This document shows, piece after piece, positions 26,418-35,144 of a stretch of DNA of 64,000 bases (its first letter is position 1; every line of letters starts with the position of its first letter). Under the pieces are notes generated by a model. That model was given only the letters and a program-made list of their open reading frames with translations, made no database searches and was not told the origin of the DNA. The DNA is taken from NCBI GenBank assembly GCA_964652825.1, contig CAZZCU010000003.1:141117-205116 (forward strand), in the 5' to 3' direction. This DNA comes from CAZZCU01 sp964652825 (lineage in GTDB: Bacteria > Bdellovibrionota_B > Oligoflexia > Oligoflexales > CAZZCU01). Made by a program: the position numbers and the translations under genes.

Positions 26418-27326
26418 ATGATTCATGGTCTTGGATTATTGCTGTCTGCGCTCTTGTTGATTTCAAGCGTTGGCTGCAAAACGACTACTGAATCGGATGT
26501 CAAACTCATCGGTGGCGTGGTCGCCAAGGAAGGTCAATATCCGGCCACAATCGGTTTGGTGGTTCTGGGGTCCGATTGGATTACTTACTACTGTACGGGA
26601 ACGTTCATATCGAGAACGCATATATTGACAGCGGCTCATTGTCTTGTTGAAGCCCAAGGCATGGCAGGTCATGGTCGAAAGATTGTTTTGAAGGATCGAG
26701 TTGAGAATAAAATCCTGCTTTATTTTCATGGCCCCCGGTTCAGGCAGAGCTATCAAAGCAGTATAAAGAATATTTATGTTCCGAAAGAAACCATATCTTT
26801 TCTCAGAAAACGGGGGGATTGGAACGCAAAAGACATCGTGTTCGCAAGTGATATTGCGGTCATCGAGGTTGAGCCGTTTCAAGCTCCGGCCATCAAGTTG
26901 GCGACACTGTCGTCGCGAACAGTGAAAAAAGGCACACCATTTCGCTTCGGGGGGTACGGCTGTGAGCAGCATGAACGGATACCGTCCACCGCGGATGTTG
27001 CAAATGCAAATGTCCGCCGGCTGAAATACGCCCAAGGCAAGGTTTCTAGCGTTAGTTCTCTTATTGGTTACGGTCCTAAATATAAAGGATTAGCACAACA
27101 ATCAGCATGCTATGGTGATTCGGGAGGGCCGGTCTATTTTGATCCAAATCCAGATGACATCGAGACTGGCACAACCGAAGTAATCGGTGTTAACAGTTTT
27201 ATAAGTATGGGCGGGAGTGAGAGGAGCGAGGTGAACTTCTTCATTGTTACTACCAATTCAAAATTGGGTGAGTGGATCAAGAAAGTTCTGAGTGGCTCTA
27301 TCGAGCCGTTTACACCCGATTCGTAA
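26418..27326 (+). CDS. Trypsin-like serine protease (S1 family) lipoprotein
   Basis: This 302-residue protein has a signal sequence with lipobox SSVGC (Cys20) and should be anchored to a membrane. The S1 catalytic triad is complete: His in TAAHC, Asp in SDIAVIEVE and Ser in GDSGGPV. The segment LIGGVVAKEGQYPATIGL resembles the activated N-terminus (IVGG) of chymotrypsin-fold proteases, preceded by only a short propeptide. GAGGGTG precedes the ATG. It stands alone on the plus strand after tRNA-Ser. Secreted S1 proteases are common in predatory and saprophytic delta-type bacteria; the substrate is unknown. Confidence 0.9.
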   Translation: MIHGLGLLLSALLLISSVGCKTTTESDVKLIGGVVAKEGQYPATIGLVVLGSDWITYYCTGTFISRTHILTAAHCLVEAQGMAGHGRKIVLKDRVENKILLYFHGPRFRQSYQSSIKNIYVPKETISFLRKRGDWNAKDIVFASDIAVIEVEPFQAPAIKLATLSSRTVKKGTPFRFGGYGCEQHERIPSTADVANANVRRLKYAQGKVSSVSSLIGYGPKYKGLAQQSACYGDSGGPVYFDPNPDDIETGTTEVIGVNSFISMGGSERSEVNFFIVTTNSKLGEWIKKVLSGSIEPFTPDS

Positions 27327-27354
27327 ATTTCGCAGATACTAGAGAGTGGTTTTC

Positions 27355-27380
27355 GTCATCTTGAGCGAAGCGAAAGATCT
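27355..27380. repeat. REP-like dispersed element, single copy here
   Basis: The 26-base sequence beginning GTCATCTTGAGCGAAGCGAA and ending AGATCT closely resembles a short imperfect palindrome I know as an intergenic dispersed repeat in various bacterial genomes. It lies in the 166-base gap between the protease and the serine hydrolase genes. Only one copy was noticed in this window. Confidence 0.5.
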
Positions 27381-27492
27381 CAATCAATTTTGCGACCACA
27401 TATACACGTTATTTTTGAGTTTCTTGGTTGTTGTAAGCATATGAATCTGCTAGCTAGAAGTAGATTTCAGTTCATCGAGGGGGCTGCGTACG

Positions 27493-28833
27493 ATGAAAAT
27501 CTTTACTTTACTTGCGAGTATTCTGCTGTTTTCTGCGGCAACAGCTTCCCATGCAGACACTAACAGTACTATCGACGATATTCTGAGTGAGCACATTGCC
27601 GGTGATTATAATGTGGGTGCTATCGTAGGCGTGCAAAGACAAGATAAGTCTGAGGTTTGGTCGCAAGGTCGCGTAAAGCTTGGACGCTCGGAGACGCCTA
27701 GCGATAAGACGATTTTTGAGATTGGCTCGATCAGTAAAGTCTTTACCGGGATTTTACTCGCCGACCTTGTTATCAACGGCATTGTTTCTTTAGACGATCC
27801 GATTGCTAAGTTTTTGCCCGAACTCGAAAATGTGCCGACGGGGCAGATCACTTTGATAGAGCTTTCCACCCACACATCTGGCTTGCCTCGACTGCCGACG
27901 AATTTTGTGCCTGCGAATATGCTCGACCCCTACGCGGATTATACGGAAGCTAAGCTGATTGAATTTTTAGTTAGTTATCCTTTGGGATCGCGTCCTACCG
28001 AATTTAGCTGGCACAATTATTCTAATGTCGGTGTAGGTCTGCTTGGCTATGTGTTGACCAAAGCGACAGGTCTTAGCTACGAGGAATTGCTGCGTACAAA
28101 AATTACCGGTCCTTTATCGATGCCCGACACGGTGATCAAGTTAAATCAAGAGCAGCATGCACGGTTTGCAACCCCCTATAGTGCGTCATTAGATGAAGTA
28201 CTGCCGTGGGATTTGGCGGTGTTAGTGGGGGCGGGTGGTATTCGTTCGACCTTGGCAGATCTTTTTAAGTTCCTGGCAGCTAACCTGCAGCCTGACCATA
28301 CACCTCTGGCCGAAGCTTTGAAGCTTGCGCAACGCGTTCATCGAACCAATGGCAAAGACAGCATAGGTTTGGGCTTTGGTATTTGGGATTATGCTTCCTG
28401 GACCATGATTGGGCATAACGGTGGCACCGGAGGATTTGCGTCGTATTTGGCGTTTGATCTAAAGAATAATGTTGGTTTTATCGCTTTAACAAACACGGCC
28501 TCTTCTTTGCAGTGTTTAGAAACATTGGTATTTCAGAATGCTGAATGCAAGCCGAATTTTGGTGCGTCGGTTCCCGATCATCTCCTTGATAGCTACTTAG
28601 GTACGTATCGAGATTCGACTGGGATCGAAGTTAATATAACGCGTCGTGCACGTTATCTGGTGTACGAAATTGTCGGCCATGAAAAGGGCCGCCTGGTAGC
28701 TATGTCCGGAACAAAATTCAATGTGCTGGGCGTTGCAACAATCGAATTTTTCACGGATCCATCCGGAGTTGTAACTCATTTTGAATTCAAGCAAGCAGAT
28801 TTTGTTGGCAGGTTTACAAAGATTTCTCGCTAA
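27493..28833 (+). CDS. Exported beta-lactamase-type serine hydrolase (class C / S12 family)
   Basis: This 446-residue protein has a Sec signal peptide (residues 1-21, ending SHA). The PF00144 fold is indicated by the catalytic SxxK in IGSISKVFTG (about residue 80), the second motif Tyr-Ser-Asn in HNYSNVGVGLLGYV (about 178) and HNGGTGGFASYLAF as the KTG-equivalent third motif. Family members include AmpC, D-alanyl-D-alanine carboxypeptidases and esterases. The C-terminal 100 residues (LDSYLGTYRDSTGIEVNITR) look like the added beta-domain of non-AmpC members, so a peptidase or esterase is more likely than true AmpC. It converges with the kelch gene, with 15 bases between stops. Confidence 0.85.
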   Translation: MKIFTLLASILLFSAATASHADTNSTIDDILSEHIAGDYNVGAIVGVQRQDKSEVWSQGRVKLGRSETPSDKTIFEIGSISKVFTGILLADLVINGIVSLDDPIAKFLPELENVPTGQITLIELSTHTSGLPRLPTNFVPANMLDPYADYTEAKLIEFLVSYPLGSRPTEFSWHNYSNVGVGLLGYVLTKATGLSYEELLRTKITGPLSMPDTVIKLNQEQHARFATPYSASLDEVLPWDLAVLVGAGGIRSTLADLFKFLAANLQPDHTPLAEALKLAQRVHRTNGKDSIGLGFGIWDYASWTMIGHNGGTGGFASYLAFDLKNNVGFIALTNTASSLQCLETLVFQNAECKPNFGASVPDHLLDSYLGTYRDSTGIEVNITRRARYLVYEIVGHEKGRLVAMSGTKFNVLGVATIEFFTDPSGVVTHFEFKQADFVGRFTKISR

Positions 28834-28848
28834 TTAAACATATAGTTA

Positions 28849-30024
28849 CTAAAACAAAACCCGTAGCAGCGCGCCGTGATTCAGTTGTGATTGCTCGCCA
28901 TTGCCGAAACGACCCATGCCGCCCCAGATGAAAAGCCGCCCGTCGATGGCAATCAATGAATGCAACATGCGCGGAGGGGTGATGTCTGGAAGTCGTCGCC
29001 ATTGGTTGGAGCTCAGATCAAAGGCATAAGCATCGGCAAGATAGTGATTCTTGGCGCCGCGGCCGGCGACCACAAACAACTCGTTATCAGAAGCCGCGCA
29101 TGCATGATTGGATCGCCCGCTCATGCCTGGGGCATCAGCGAAGTCTTGCCAGGTATCTGTGTGAGGATCGTAAGCATATAATTTTGTGACAACGCCACCA
29201 TCTTCGAGTCCACCGAAAATCCACAATTTACCATTCGCCCAAAGGCCACAAGCTCCAGCACGTGGTGCCGGTGCATTCTTTTGGCTCATGGCTCGCCAGG
29301 AATGACTGCGCATATGGTAGCGCCAGCCGGTGTTGGTTCGTCCGCCGTTAGCGTGTCCACCCCAAATTAAAACTTCATCATCAGCGGCAACACTGACATG
29401 TGCGATCCGGCCATCCAAGGTTTTCCCGGCGGGCGATGATACTTGTTTCCAGGTTTTGGTTTTTAGATTCAAAATGCCGCCGTCAGACAAATGACGAGGC
29501 CCACGCGTGGCATTTGCCGTGCCGCCCCACACGAACATTTCATCGTTGATAACAACGGCCGTGTGGTGTCGCCGCGCCGTAATGGATTCGGTGTGCGGCA
29601 GTGGTGTCCAAGCGTTCTTATCGATCGTAAAAATACTGCCGTCGGCCAACACCCGGTGTCTCGCATCGGAGCCGCCCCACACGATCAGTTGATTGTCGCT
29701 GGCAACCATCGTATGTCCCATGCGTGCCGAAGGGGCGTCTTTGTGCGGCAATTGCTGCCATAACTGATCTTTATGGGTGAATATCAAGCCCGTGCCGATT
29801 ACTGGTGGCATGGTGGGCGAGGCGGTGGAGAATCCGCCCCAGATATAGACGGTATCATCTGCTTTTACCGCTCTCTGAAAAGTACGAGCGTCGACAAATT
29901 CTGGTATCGTCAGTTCCAGCCAATTGTTTGCCGAAACTTCCAGGGTTTTTGAATTTCGTGCGAACGGATTAGTGCAACCGACAACAGTCAATAAAATCGA
30001 GCAGATTGTCAGGTGTTGACGCAT
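28849..30024 (-). CDS. Kelch-repeat lipoprotein
   Basis: This 391-residue protein has lipobox TVVGC (Cys17) after a short signal. The mature part is a kelch beta-propeller with about six repeats. They are recognisable by recurring WGG or FGG triplets and W-P spacing, such as DTVYIWGGFS, NQLIVWGGSDAR, DEMFVWGGTANA, DEVLIWGGHANG, GKLWIFGGLEDG and GRLFIWGGMGRFG. Such propellers usually bind proteins or glycans. No catalytic motif is seen. The ATG lacks a clear ribosome site. It is monocistronic between convergent and tandem neighbours; a 66-base gap separates it from the FapA-like gene upstream. Confidence 0.85.
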   Translation of the reverse strand: MRQHLTICSILLTVVGCTNPFARNSKTLEVSANNWLELTIPEFVDARTFQRAVKADDTVYIWGGFSTASPTMPPVIGTGLIFTHKDQLWQQLPHKDAPSARMGHTMVASDNQLIVWGGSDARHRVLADGSIFTIDKNAWTPLPHTESITARRHHTAVVINDEMFVWGGTANATRGPRHLSDGGILNLKTKTWKQVSSPAGKTLDGRIAHVSVAADDEVLIWGGHANGGRTNTGWRYHMRSHSWRAMSQKNAPAPRAGACGLWANGKLWIFGGLEDGGVVTKLYAYDPHTDTWQDFADAPGMSGRSNHACAASDNELFVVAGRGAKNHYLADAYAFDLSSNQWRRLPDITPPRMLHSLIAIDGRLFIWGGMGRFGNGEQSQLNHGALLRVLF

Positions 30025-30090
30025 GCCGGAAGTTTACGCGATAGCGCATATTAAGCGACAACTAATTTGACTATAAGCTGTTAGAGTTTG

Positions 30091-32346
30091 TTAGCTGGCA
30101 GCCTTGGGAACGAGGTCGCTCGCACCTAAATTAACACCGTTGCGTTCTTCGGCGGGCATGGCGACGCCTCCGATGGTGATTTGACAATTGTCGGCAAGAT
30201 TACCAGAAACCATCAATTTAGATCCGGCATTGTATTTGCCACCGCTACCAGCCGCGGCGATAATGAGTTTCTTGAGCTTGCTAATGATTCTATCGGCTTT
30301 CGTCAGACGCAGGCGCAAGTCTTTCTTTTGATGCACGTGATGCGTGGTGAGCTGGTTGGCTTTGCGTTTTTCCAGTGTCGTTAATGCCTGGCGATCTTGA
30401 TCTTGAACAGCCGTGACTCTTTCCAGGCGGGCTTTGTGTCGTCGTTCACGCATGACAGGGCCAGGATTGCTGCCGACTTCCAAAATTGTTACTGCGCCAT
30501 CGCTACGGCCAACGCGTGGGCTGTTGAGGGAGCCGCCGCAGATAATATGACCACCGATGATCATGCCGTCACTATTGGTGATATTAATGGCGCCGTTAGC
30601 CATGATTCTGCTTGCCACCAAGCCGCGCGCGACATTGAGATCGCCGCCGGTACGCAGACGGGAGTTTTGTACGAAATCAACTTGAATATTGCCCTTGGCA
30701 ACAATGCTGGCCTCGCCGCTGCTGGTAATCCCGCCTGTAATCATAATCGAGCCGCCGCAATATATTGTTCCGCCCATGACGCTGCCGTCGATTTTGAGAT
30801 CGCCGCCGACGTGCAAGAGTGCGCCGGTCTCAACATTGCCTTTTACTTCGACGTTGCCGGCAAAGATAATGTTGCCACTGGAAAGATTGACGTCGCCATT
30901 ATGCACCAGCGATTTACTCAGCCGGATTGTAATCGGCGACCCTTCAATGACTTCGGGTAAGCCGGCAAAACGCGCGTAAAACTGATCGCCGCTTTCGACG
31001 ACACCGTTGCCGGCGCCAACCGCTAGACCTTCGCCGCGCGGTGGTACGGATTCTTGACCAAAAATGTCGCGACCGATCATTGGTGCGGTTTTGTAGCGAA
31101 CTTCGGCCACCAATTGATCTTTAACGACGATGTTGCGCTGTTGTTGTGCACGCATATCGAGCGTACTATTGTCGGCGTTGCTGTCGCTATCCTTGTAACA
31201 CAAGTGCAGATATGGTCCGATCCCTGGGACACTTGCTTGACCCTTGGCGACCACAACGCCTTTCAACGATAGTTTGGCTTTAACTTTCTTGTCGAACTCA
31301 GCAAAGTCCTCGATCATGGCGTTCTCGTCGATGCCGGCTGCTCGTAGTATTTCGCTGAGCCAGGTTTTATCAATAGGTTGCTTTGCATCCTTATAGACTT
31401 TTGGATCAAAGAAGGCGAATTTCGCGGTCATCGCCGTGTCATCCCACTCTATCTGCCAGCCATAGTCTGGTGAGGTGGGATAGATACCGCGTTTTGCCTG
31501 CACGGCGGCTTTCTTGCGCACGCCAACTTTTGGCGAGCCACTGGCGGCAGCGAGTTGTACGAATGGTAGATCGAGCCCCAAAACTTCCGGTCCGGCGAGT
31601 GCGGCGTTTAGATTCGCAATGACTTCTTGGTCCAAGGGTTTGATCCTGGTCTCCAGCGTTGAGGCTTTCTCGGCAGCGTCTTTAATTTCCTGGATCAGTC
31701 GTTGCACGTTCTCGGGATTCAAAAAATAAACGAGATCATAAGCATGCAGTGTGATTTCTTCGCGCAAGCGATTCAGCAAAAGTTTATATGGATGCTGTGC
31801 ATCATCCGGTTTGGTGTCCGGTGTTGCAGTTGAGCGAATGGGCAGCTTACTAATAGCACGGCCGTGTTGCGCAGCGTAAAGTGCGCCATATACTTGCGCC
31901 TGGCAGGCGTAGCCAGGCAAATTCAATTCTCGAGCTTTATTTGCGATCACGATTTTTAACCATTCGAGTCGCCATGGTTTAACAATTTCAGGTTTGTTCG
32001 GCAGAGATAAAAGAAAGAGATGATCCGCATCGGTCGGAGGATGGAGTTCAACACCAGGCAGGTCTGGTGCGCCGGCTGCTACTGAGACTGAGAAGACTGT
32101 CGTACTGGTGGCAAATGTTGGTCCTTCACGAACTTTACTCCACAATGTTTCTAAACGTTCACCGTAAGTGCGAATGTATTTAATTTCACCATTTTGTTTT
32201 GCGGTATTTAACCGGGCCTCTGCATTTTGTAACAGCTCCGGTGGTGGTTTTTCGTTGGCATCCGCATCGGCTTTAGTAAAGCTCACCCGTACGCGGAACA
32301 ACTTCGCGCTGTAACTTAGCGTTGGTTTGGCTTTAGGCGAATCCAT
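30091..32346 (-). CDS. FapA-like DUF342 protein with long N-terminal region (paralogue 1)
   Basis: This 751-residue cytoplasmic protein has about 300 N-terminal residues of no recognised domain (LSYSAKLFRVRVSF; FSVSVAAGAPDLPG; PWRLEWLKIVIANKARE). A DUF342/FapA core follows (RFAGLPEVIEGSP; NGDVNLSSGNIIFAGNVEVK). It continues as a right-handed beta-helix of short GG-turn repeats (VGGDLKIDGSVMGGTIYCGG). A coiled coil with two LTTHH-type segments and a small C-terminal beta unit close the protein. The start is ATG at 32344-32346 with GAGGG upstream; a TTG 39 bases earlier is less likely. It shares architecture and start position with the gene at 40118-42379. FapA proteins are linked to flagellar or polar assembly in some bacteria; the function here is not known. 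Confidence 0.8.
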   Translation of the reverse strand: MDSPKAKPTLSYSAKLFRVRVSFTKADADANEKPPPELLQNAEARLNTAKQNGEIKYIRTYGERLETLWSKVREGPTFATSTTVFSVSVAAGAPDLPGVELHPPTDADHLFLLSLPNKPEIVKPWRLEWLKIVIANKARELNLPGYACQAQVYGALYAAQHGRAISKLPIRSTATPDTKPDDAQHPYKLLLNRLREEITLHAYDLVYFLNPENVQRLIQEIKDAAEKASTLETRIKPLDQEVIANLNAALAGPEVLGLDLPFVQLAAASGSPKVGVRKKAAVQAKRGIYPTSPDYGWQIEWDDTAMTAKFAFFDPKVYKDAKQPIDKTWLSEILRAAGIDENAMIEDFAEFDKKVKAKLSLKGVVVAKGQASVPGIGPYLHLCYKDSDSNADNSTLDMRAQQQRNIVVKDQLVAEVRYKTAPMIGRDIFGQESVPPRGEGLAVGAGNGVVESGDQFYARFAGLPEVIEGSPITIRLSKSLVHNGDVNLSSGNIIFAGNVEVKGNVETGALLHVGGDLKIDGSVMGGTIYCGGSIMITGGITSSGEASIVAKGNIQVDFVQNSRLRTGGDLNVARGLVASRIMANGAINITNSDGMIIGGHIICGGSLNSPRVGRSDGAVTILEVGSNPGPVMRERRHKARLERVTAVQDQDRQALTTLEKRKANQLTTHHVHQKKDLRLRLTKADRIISKLKKLIIAAAGSGGKYNAGSKLMVSGNLADNCQITIGGVAMPAEERNGVNLGASDLVPKAAS

Positions 32347-32458
32347 AACTTTTCCCTCGCTATGAAGATCGGAGTAGGGGGGCAAAACTTAAGTTTTTCT
32401 TATAAAATCCATTAATATTAGGTAGTTAAGTGGTCATTGGCGGATGGGATCTGAATAC

Positions 32459-32489
32459 CAAAAAAACGACCCGCAAATTTGCGGGTCGT
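32459..32489 (-). terminator. Strong intrinsic terminator after the beta-barrel gene
   Basis: A perfect 24-base palindrome (arms ACGACCCGCAAA/TTTGCGGGTCGT, 32466-32489) is followed on the minus strand by seven to eight T residues. It lies 42 bases past the end of the gene at 32531-33214 and should end the OmpA-barrel transcript. Confidence 0.85.
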
Positions 32490-32530
32490 CTGGCATTTGC
32501 TAAACAGCGAACAAGTGAAGATTGAGATTG

Positions 32531-33214
32531 TTAAAACATCATCCCCAAACCCATATCAAGTTTGGCAACGACCGGCTCGCTCAAGGCGTTACTAACTTTT
32601 CGTGCGCCGATAGCGGCATCAGTACCACTGGTCTCTTCAATAACTTGCTGCGAGACAATGCTTGGCAAGCCCACACCGGCGCCGAGGCGCGCCAGAAAAC
32701 CGTTTTGCCAGACCCAGCGATAGCCTGCCGTCAGTGATGGTGTCACGGCGATTTGATTGGATCGCAAAACTTCGCTGTTATACTCCCAGCCAACGCGACT
32801 CTCACCGTAGTCAACGTTCATACCGCCATAAATGCTATTACCAATCGGATCGTTATAGTAGCGAACGCCGGTGCCCACTTCGTAGCCATAGCCGCTGCTG
32901 ACCATCGGCTGATCTATTTGTGTATTTACAGCTCGCACATATTTTTGTGGGAGGTTGACATCAGCATAAGTGCCACCGACATTGATTGTCCAATTACGAC
33001 CAATGTACGTTTCAAATGACGCGCCTCCTGATGCCAGTCCGGGTGTCGCCGATATCAGTGATTCGACCGGACGAATCTCGATCGCGTTACGTTTTAGTCG
33101 GGGATTTGGCTCTGAGCGCACAGTGGACGTAACATCCTGACTAAACGCGGCTGTTGCATAAGTCGCCGCCAACATACCTATAACCAACATTTGTCTGTGA
33201 TTGAAGTATTTCAT
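32531..33214 (-). CDS. Outer-membrane beta-barrel protein
   Basis: This 227-residue protein has a Sec signal (about 1-26, ending AAFSQ). Alternating aromatic/hydrophobic strands follow, such as NWTINVGGTYADVN, GYGYEVGTGVRYYN, YGGMNVDYGESRVGWEY and TPSLTAGYRWVWQNG. It ends in LDMGLGMMF with a C-terminal Phe, the usual BAM recognition signature. The size suggests an 8- to 10-stranded small barrel of the OmpA/OmpX-like class. It starts 33 bases after the OmpA-like lipoprotein gene, so the two form a short operon closed by a strong terminator. The ligand or pore activity is unknown. Confidence 0.75.
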   Translation of the reverse strand: MKYFNHRQMLVIGMLAATYATAAFSQDVTSTVRSEPNPRLKRNAIEIRPVESLISATPGLASGGASFETYIGRNWTINVGGTYADVNLPQKYVRAVNTQIDQPMVSSGYGYEVGTGVRYYNDPIGNSIYGGMNVDYGESRVGWEYNSEVLRSNQIAVTPSLTAGYRWVWQNGFLARLGAGVGLPSIVSQQVIEETSGTDAAIGARKVSNALSEPVVAKLDMGLGMMF

Positions 33215-33247
33215 AGGCTAAACCACCTTTCCTTATTTCTAAGTTTA

Positions 33248-34048
33248 TTAGTGAGCTAAAATAGTTGCTGTGACTTTACGATCGAGCTGAAGTTCACCGC
33301 TCGATATGCCGCTTGCGCTTGACGGGTCAGCAGTTGCGCCAACAGCAACAGTCTTTATGCGATTTTCGTCTATGCCATGCGCTTTCAGTTCTTCAGCCAC
33401 AGTTCGCAGTCGCGCTGCCGATAAACGTTGGTTGAGTGTTGCCGAGCCGCGTGGATCAGCAAAGCCTTCAAGCGTGACTTCGAGATTCTCGTTTTTTTTC
33501 AACAACTCGGCGAGCTGTTGAATTTCCGGACGATAACGGGCGTTCAACGTCGTACTGCCGGTTGCAAAGAACGCAATTGGTTTGCCGATCCTAAAATCAG
33601 TCGGAGTAGCGCTCTCTTTTTCGAGAGTGGCAACATGAGTTGTTCGTTCCACCATACTGAGATATTCGCCGGAATTGGAGTCATAGGCACGCATGTCTTT
33701 CACCAGCGTCACACTGCCATCGGCAATTTCTTTGGCTTCGTTAGCCAGCTTGATTGCGCCTTCTTGTTTGTCTCTTGCCTGCTCCACGTTGCCGTCCGCC
33801 TGATAGGATGCCGATTCATCAAGCATCTTTAGCGATGCGGCAAATTTTCGCTCAGCTGCTTCCATTGCCGATGGCATATAGTCTTCGACATCCACACTTT
33901 TAGCCGCATCAAGTGCGGTTTTGGCAGATTTGATTTCGACGGGAGCCTGATCACTCACCGTTTGACAAGCTAAAAGCCCAAGCATTGGTAGCATCAGCAT
34001 CGCCACATATAGTCTCTGATATTTGCGAGAACATTCGCGCGAATTCAT
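33248..34048 (-). CDS. OmpA-family peptidoglycan-associated lipoprotein
   Basis: The chosen ATG (34046-34048) has AGGAG at good spacing and gives 266 residues with lipobox GLLAC. An upstream extension of 35 codons is rejected because it would bury the signal peptide. After the lipobox an alpha-helical region (about 35-150; SAMEAAERKFAASLKMLDES) resembles the DUF4398-type linker. The C-terminal OmpA domain has FFATGSTTLNARYRPEIQQL, LEGFADPRGSATLNQRLSAA and RLRTVAEELKAHGIDENRI, with the Asp and Arg that bind diaminopimelate. It is the first gene of a two-gene envelope operon with the small beta-barrel. Confidence 0.88.
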   Translation of the reverse strand: MNSRECSRKYQRLYVAMLMLPMLGLLACQTVSDQAPVEIKSAKTALDAAKSVDVEDYMPSAMEAAERKFAASLKMLDESASYQADGNVEQARDKQEGAIKLANEAKEIADGSVTLVKDMRAYDSNSGEYLSMVERTTHVATLEKESATPTDFRIGKPIAFFATGSTTLNARYRPEIQQLAELLKKNENLEVTLEGFADPRGSATLNQRLSAARLRTVAEELKAHGIDENRIKTVAVGATADPSSASGISSGELQLDRKVTATILAH

Positions 34049-34213
34049 ACAGTGTCTCCTAATTCCTACGGGTTGATTTATAACTGACATTAATAGATGC
34101 ATCCTCTTGCTAAACCTCGGCCGAAGTTTTGCAACAAGTGTTCCAGCACTCACACAATTTTTAAATGCGCGAGCACTGCAAGAAATTATCTATGCATGTG
34201 TTGTTAGGTTTTT

Positions 34214-35053
34214 TTACTTAACGCTTTGCTTGCGGAAGAAGGCGAGCATTTTTTCCCAGCCGTCTTTTGCCGATTTTTCATCGTAAGCAGGTCGGTAATC
34301 AGCATGGAAGCCATGCTGTGCTCCAGGATAGATAATGATTCTTGCGCCGCTGCTGCCTTGTGCGAGAGAGCGTTCCATTTCGCGTAAATCCTCCAGCGGG
34401 ATGCCGGCATCTTTTTCGCCATAGAGACCAAGAACAGGTACTTTTAATGTCTTGGCGATATCGATGGGGAATTTGCTTTGGTTGGCTGTTACTTCGCCCT
34501 TGATCTTGCCATACCATGCGACGCCGGCTTTGACTTTTGGGTTGTGTGCGGCGTACATCCATGTCGCAGTTCCGCCCCAACAAAAGCCGGTAATACCTAA
34601 TTTAGTGGCATCCGTGTTTTTTTGTTGCTGCAACCAGCTCGCAGTTGCATCCAGATCCGACAGAACCTGATCGTATTTTACTTTGTTGACGATGGTGCTT
34701 CTCAATTGATTGATGTCAGCAATTTTAGTCGCATCACCCTGACGAAAATAAAGAGAGGGGGCGACCGCGACGTAGCCGGCATTTGCCAATCGTCGACAAA
34801 CATCCTTGATGTACTCGTGCAGACCAAAAATTTCCTGAACAACCATGATGCACGGTAGCTTGCGCCCTGATTTCGGCATTGCCACATAGGCGGGCATTTT
34901 ACCGCCATCGTTCACAGGAATAACGATATCTTTGCCGATTAAGCCATCTGCCGATGTCGAAATCGCAAAAGCAGTGATTGGCGAAACGGCGAGTGCATAG
35001 CCCATGCTGCTGACGATAAAGTCTCTGCGGGTAAGATCATTGTCGGTGGGCAT
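34214..35053 (-). CDS. Tat-exported dienelactone hydrolase family protein
   Basis: From ATG 35051-35053 (AAGGA upstream) the protein is 279 residues. The N-terminus has a twin-arginine signal, LTRRDFIVSSMGYALAVS, so it is probably exported folded. The alpha/beta-hydrolase core has the DLH nucleophile elbow GFCWGGTATWMYAAH with catalytic Cys, an Asp in LYGEKDAGIPLED and His in PGAQHGFHADYRP. Family members hydrolyse dienelactones or related esters and lactones. The real substrate is not clear. It is divergent from the oxidoreductase gene across a 91-base gap. Confidence 0.88.
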   Translation of the reverse strand: MPTDNDLTRRDFIVSSMGYALAVSPITAFAISTSADGLIGKDIVIPVNDGGKMPAYVAMPKSGRKLPCIMVVQEIFGLHEYIKDVCRRLANAGYVAVAPSLYFRQGDATKIADINQLRSTIVNKVKYDQVLSDLDATASWLQQQKNTDATKLGITGFCWGGTATWMYAAHNPKVKAGVAWYGKIKGEVTANQSKFPIDIAKTLKVPVLGLYGEKDAGIPLEDLREMERSLAQGSSGARIIIYPGAQHGFHADYRPAYDEKSAKDGWEKMLAFFRKQSVK

Positions 35054-35144
35054 GGCGATTCCTTTCTTTGGCGCTGGCATTAGTTGTTGAGCCTGGCATA
35101 TGGCTTGCAGTCTCTGGTTTTTGTGTACCAGGAAAGGGGACGTT

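Noticed and set aside
26418..28833. The S1 protease and beta-lactamase-type hydrolase as an antibiotic-resistance or toxin locus.
   Set aside because: Both have signatures of generic exported hydrolases. There is no LysR/AmpR regulator, immunity gene or mobile element, and the hydrolase has an extra C-terminal domain unlike AmpC.
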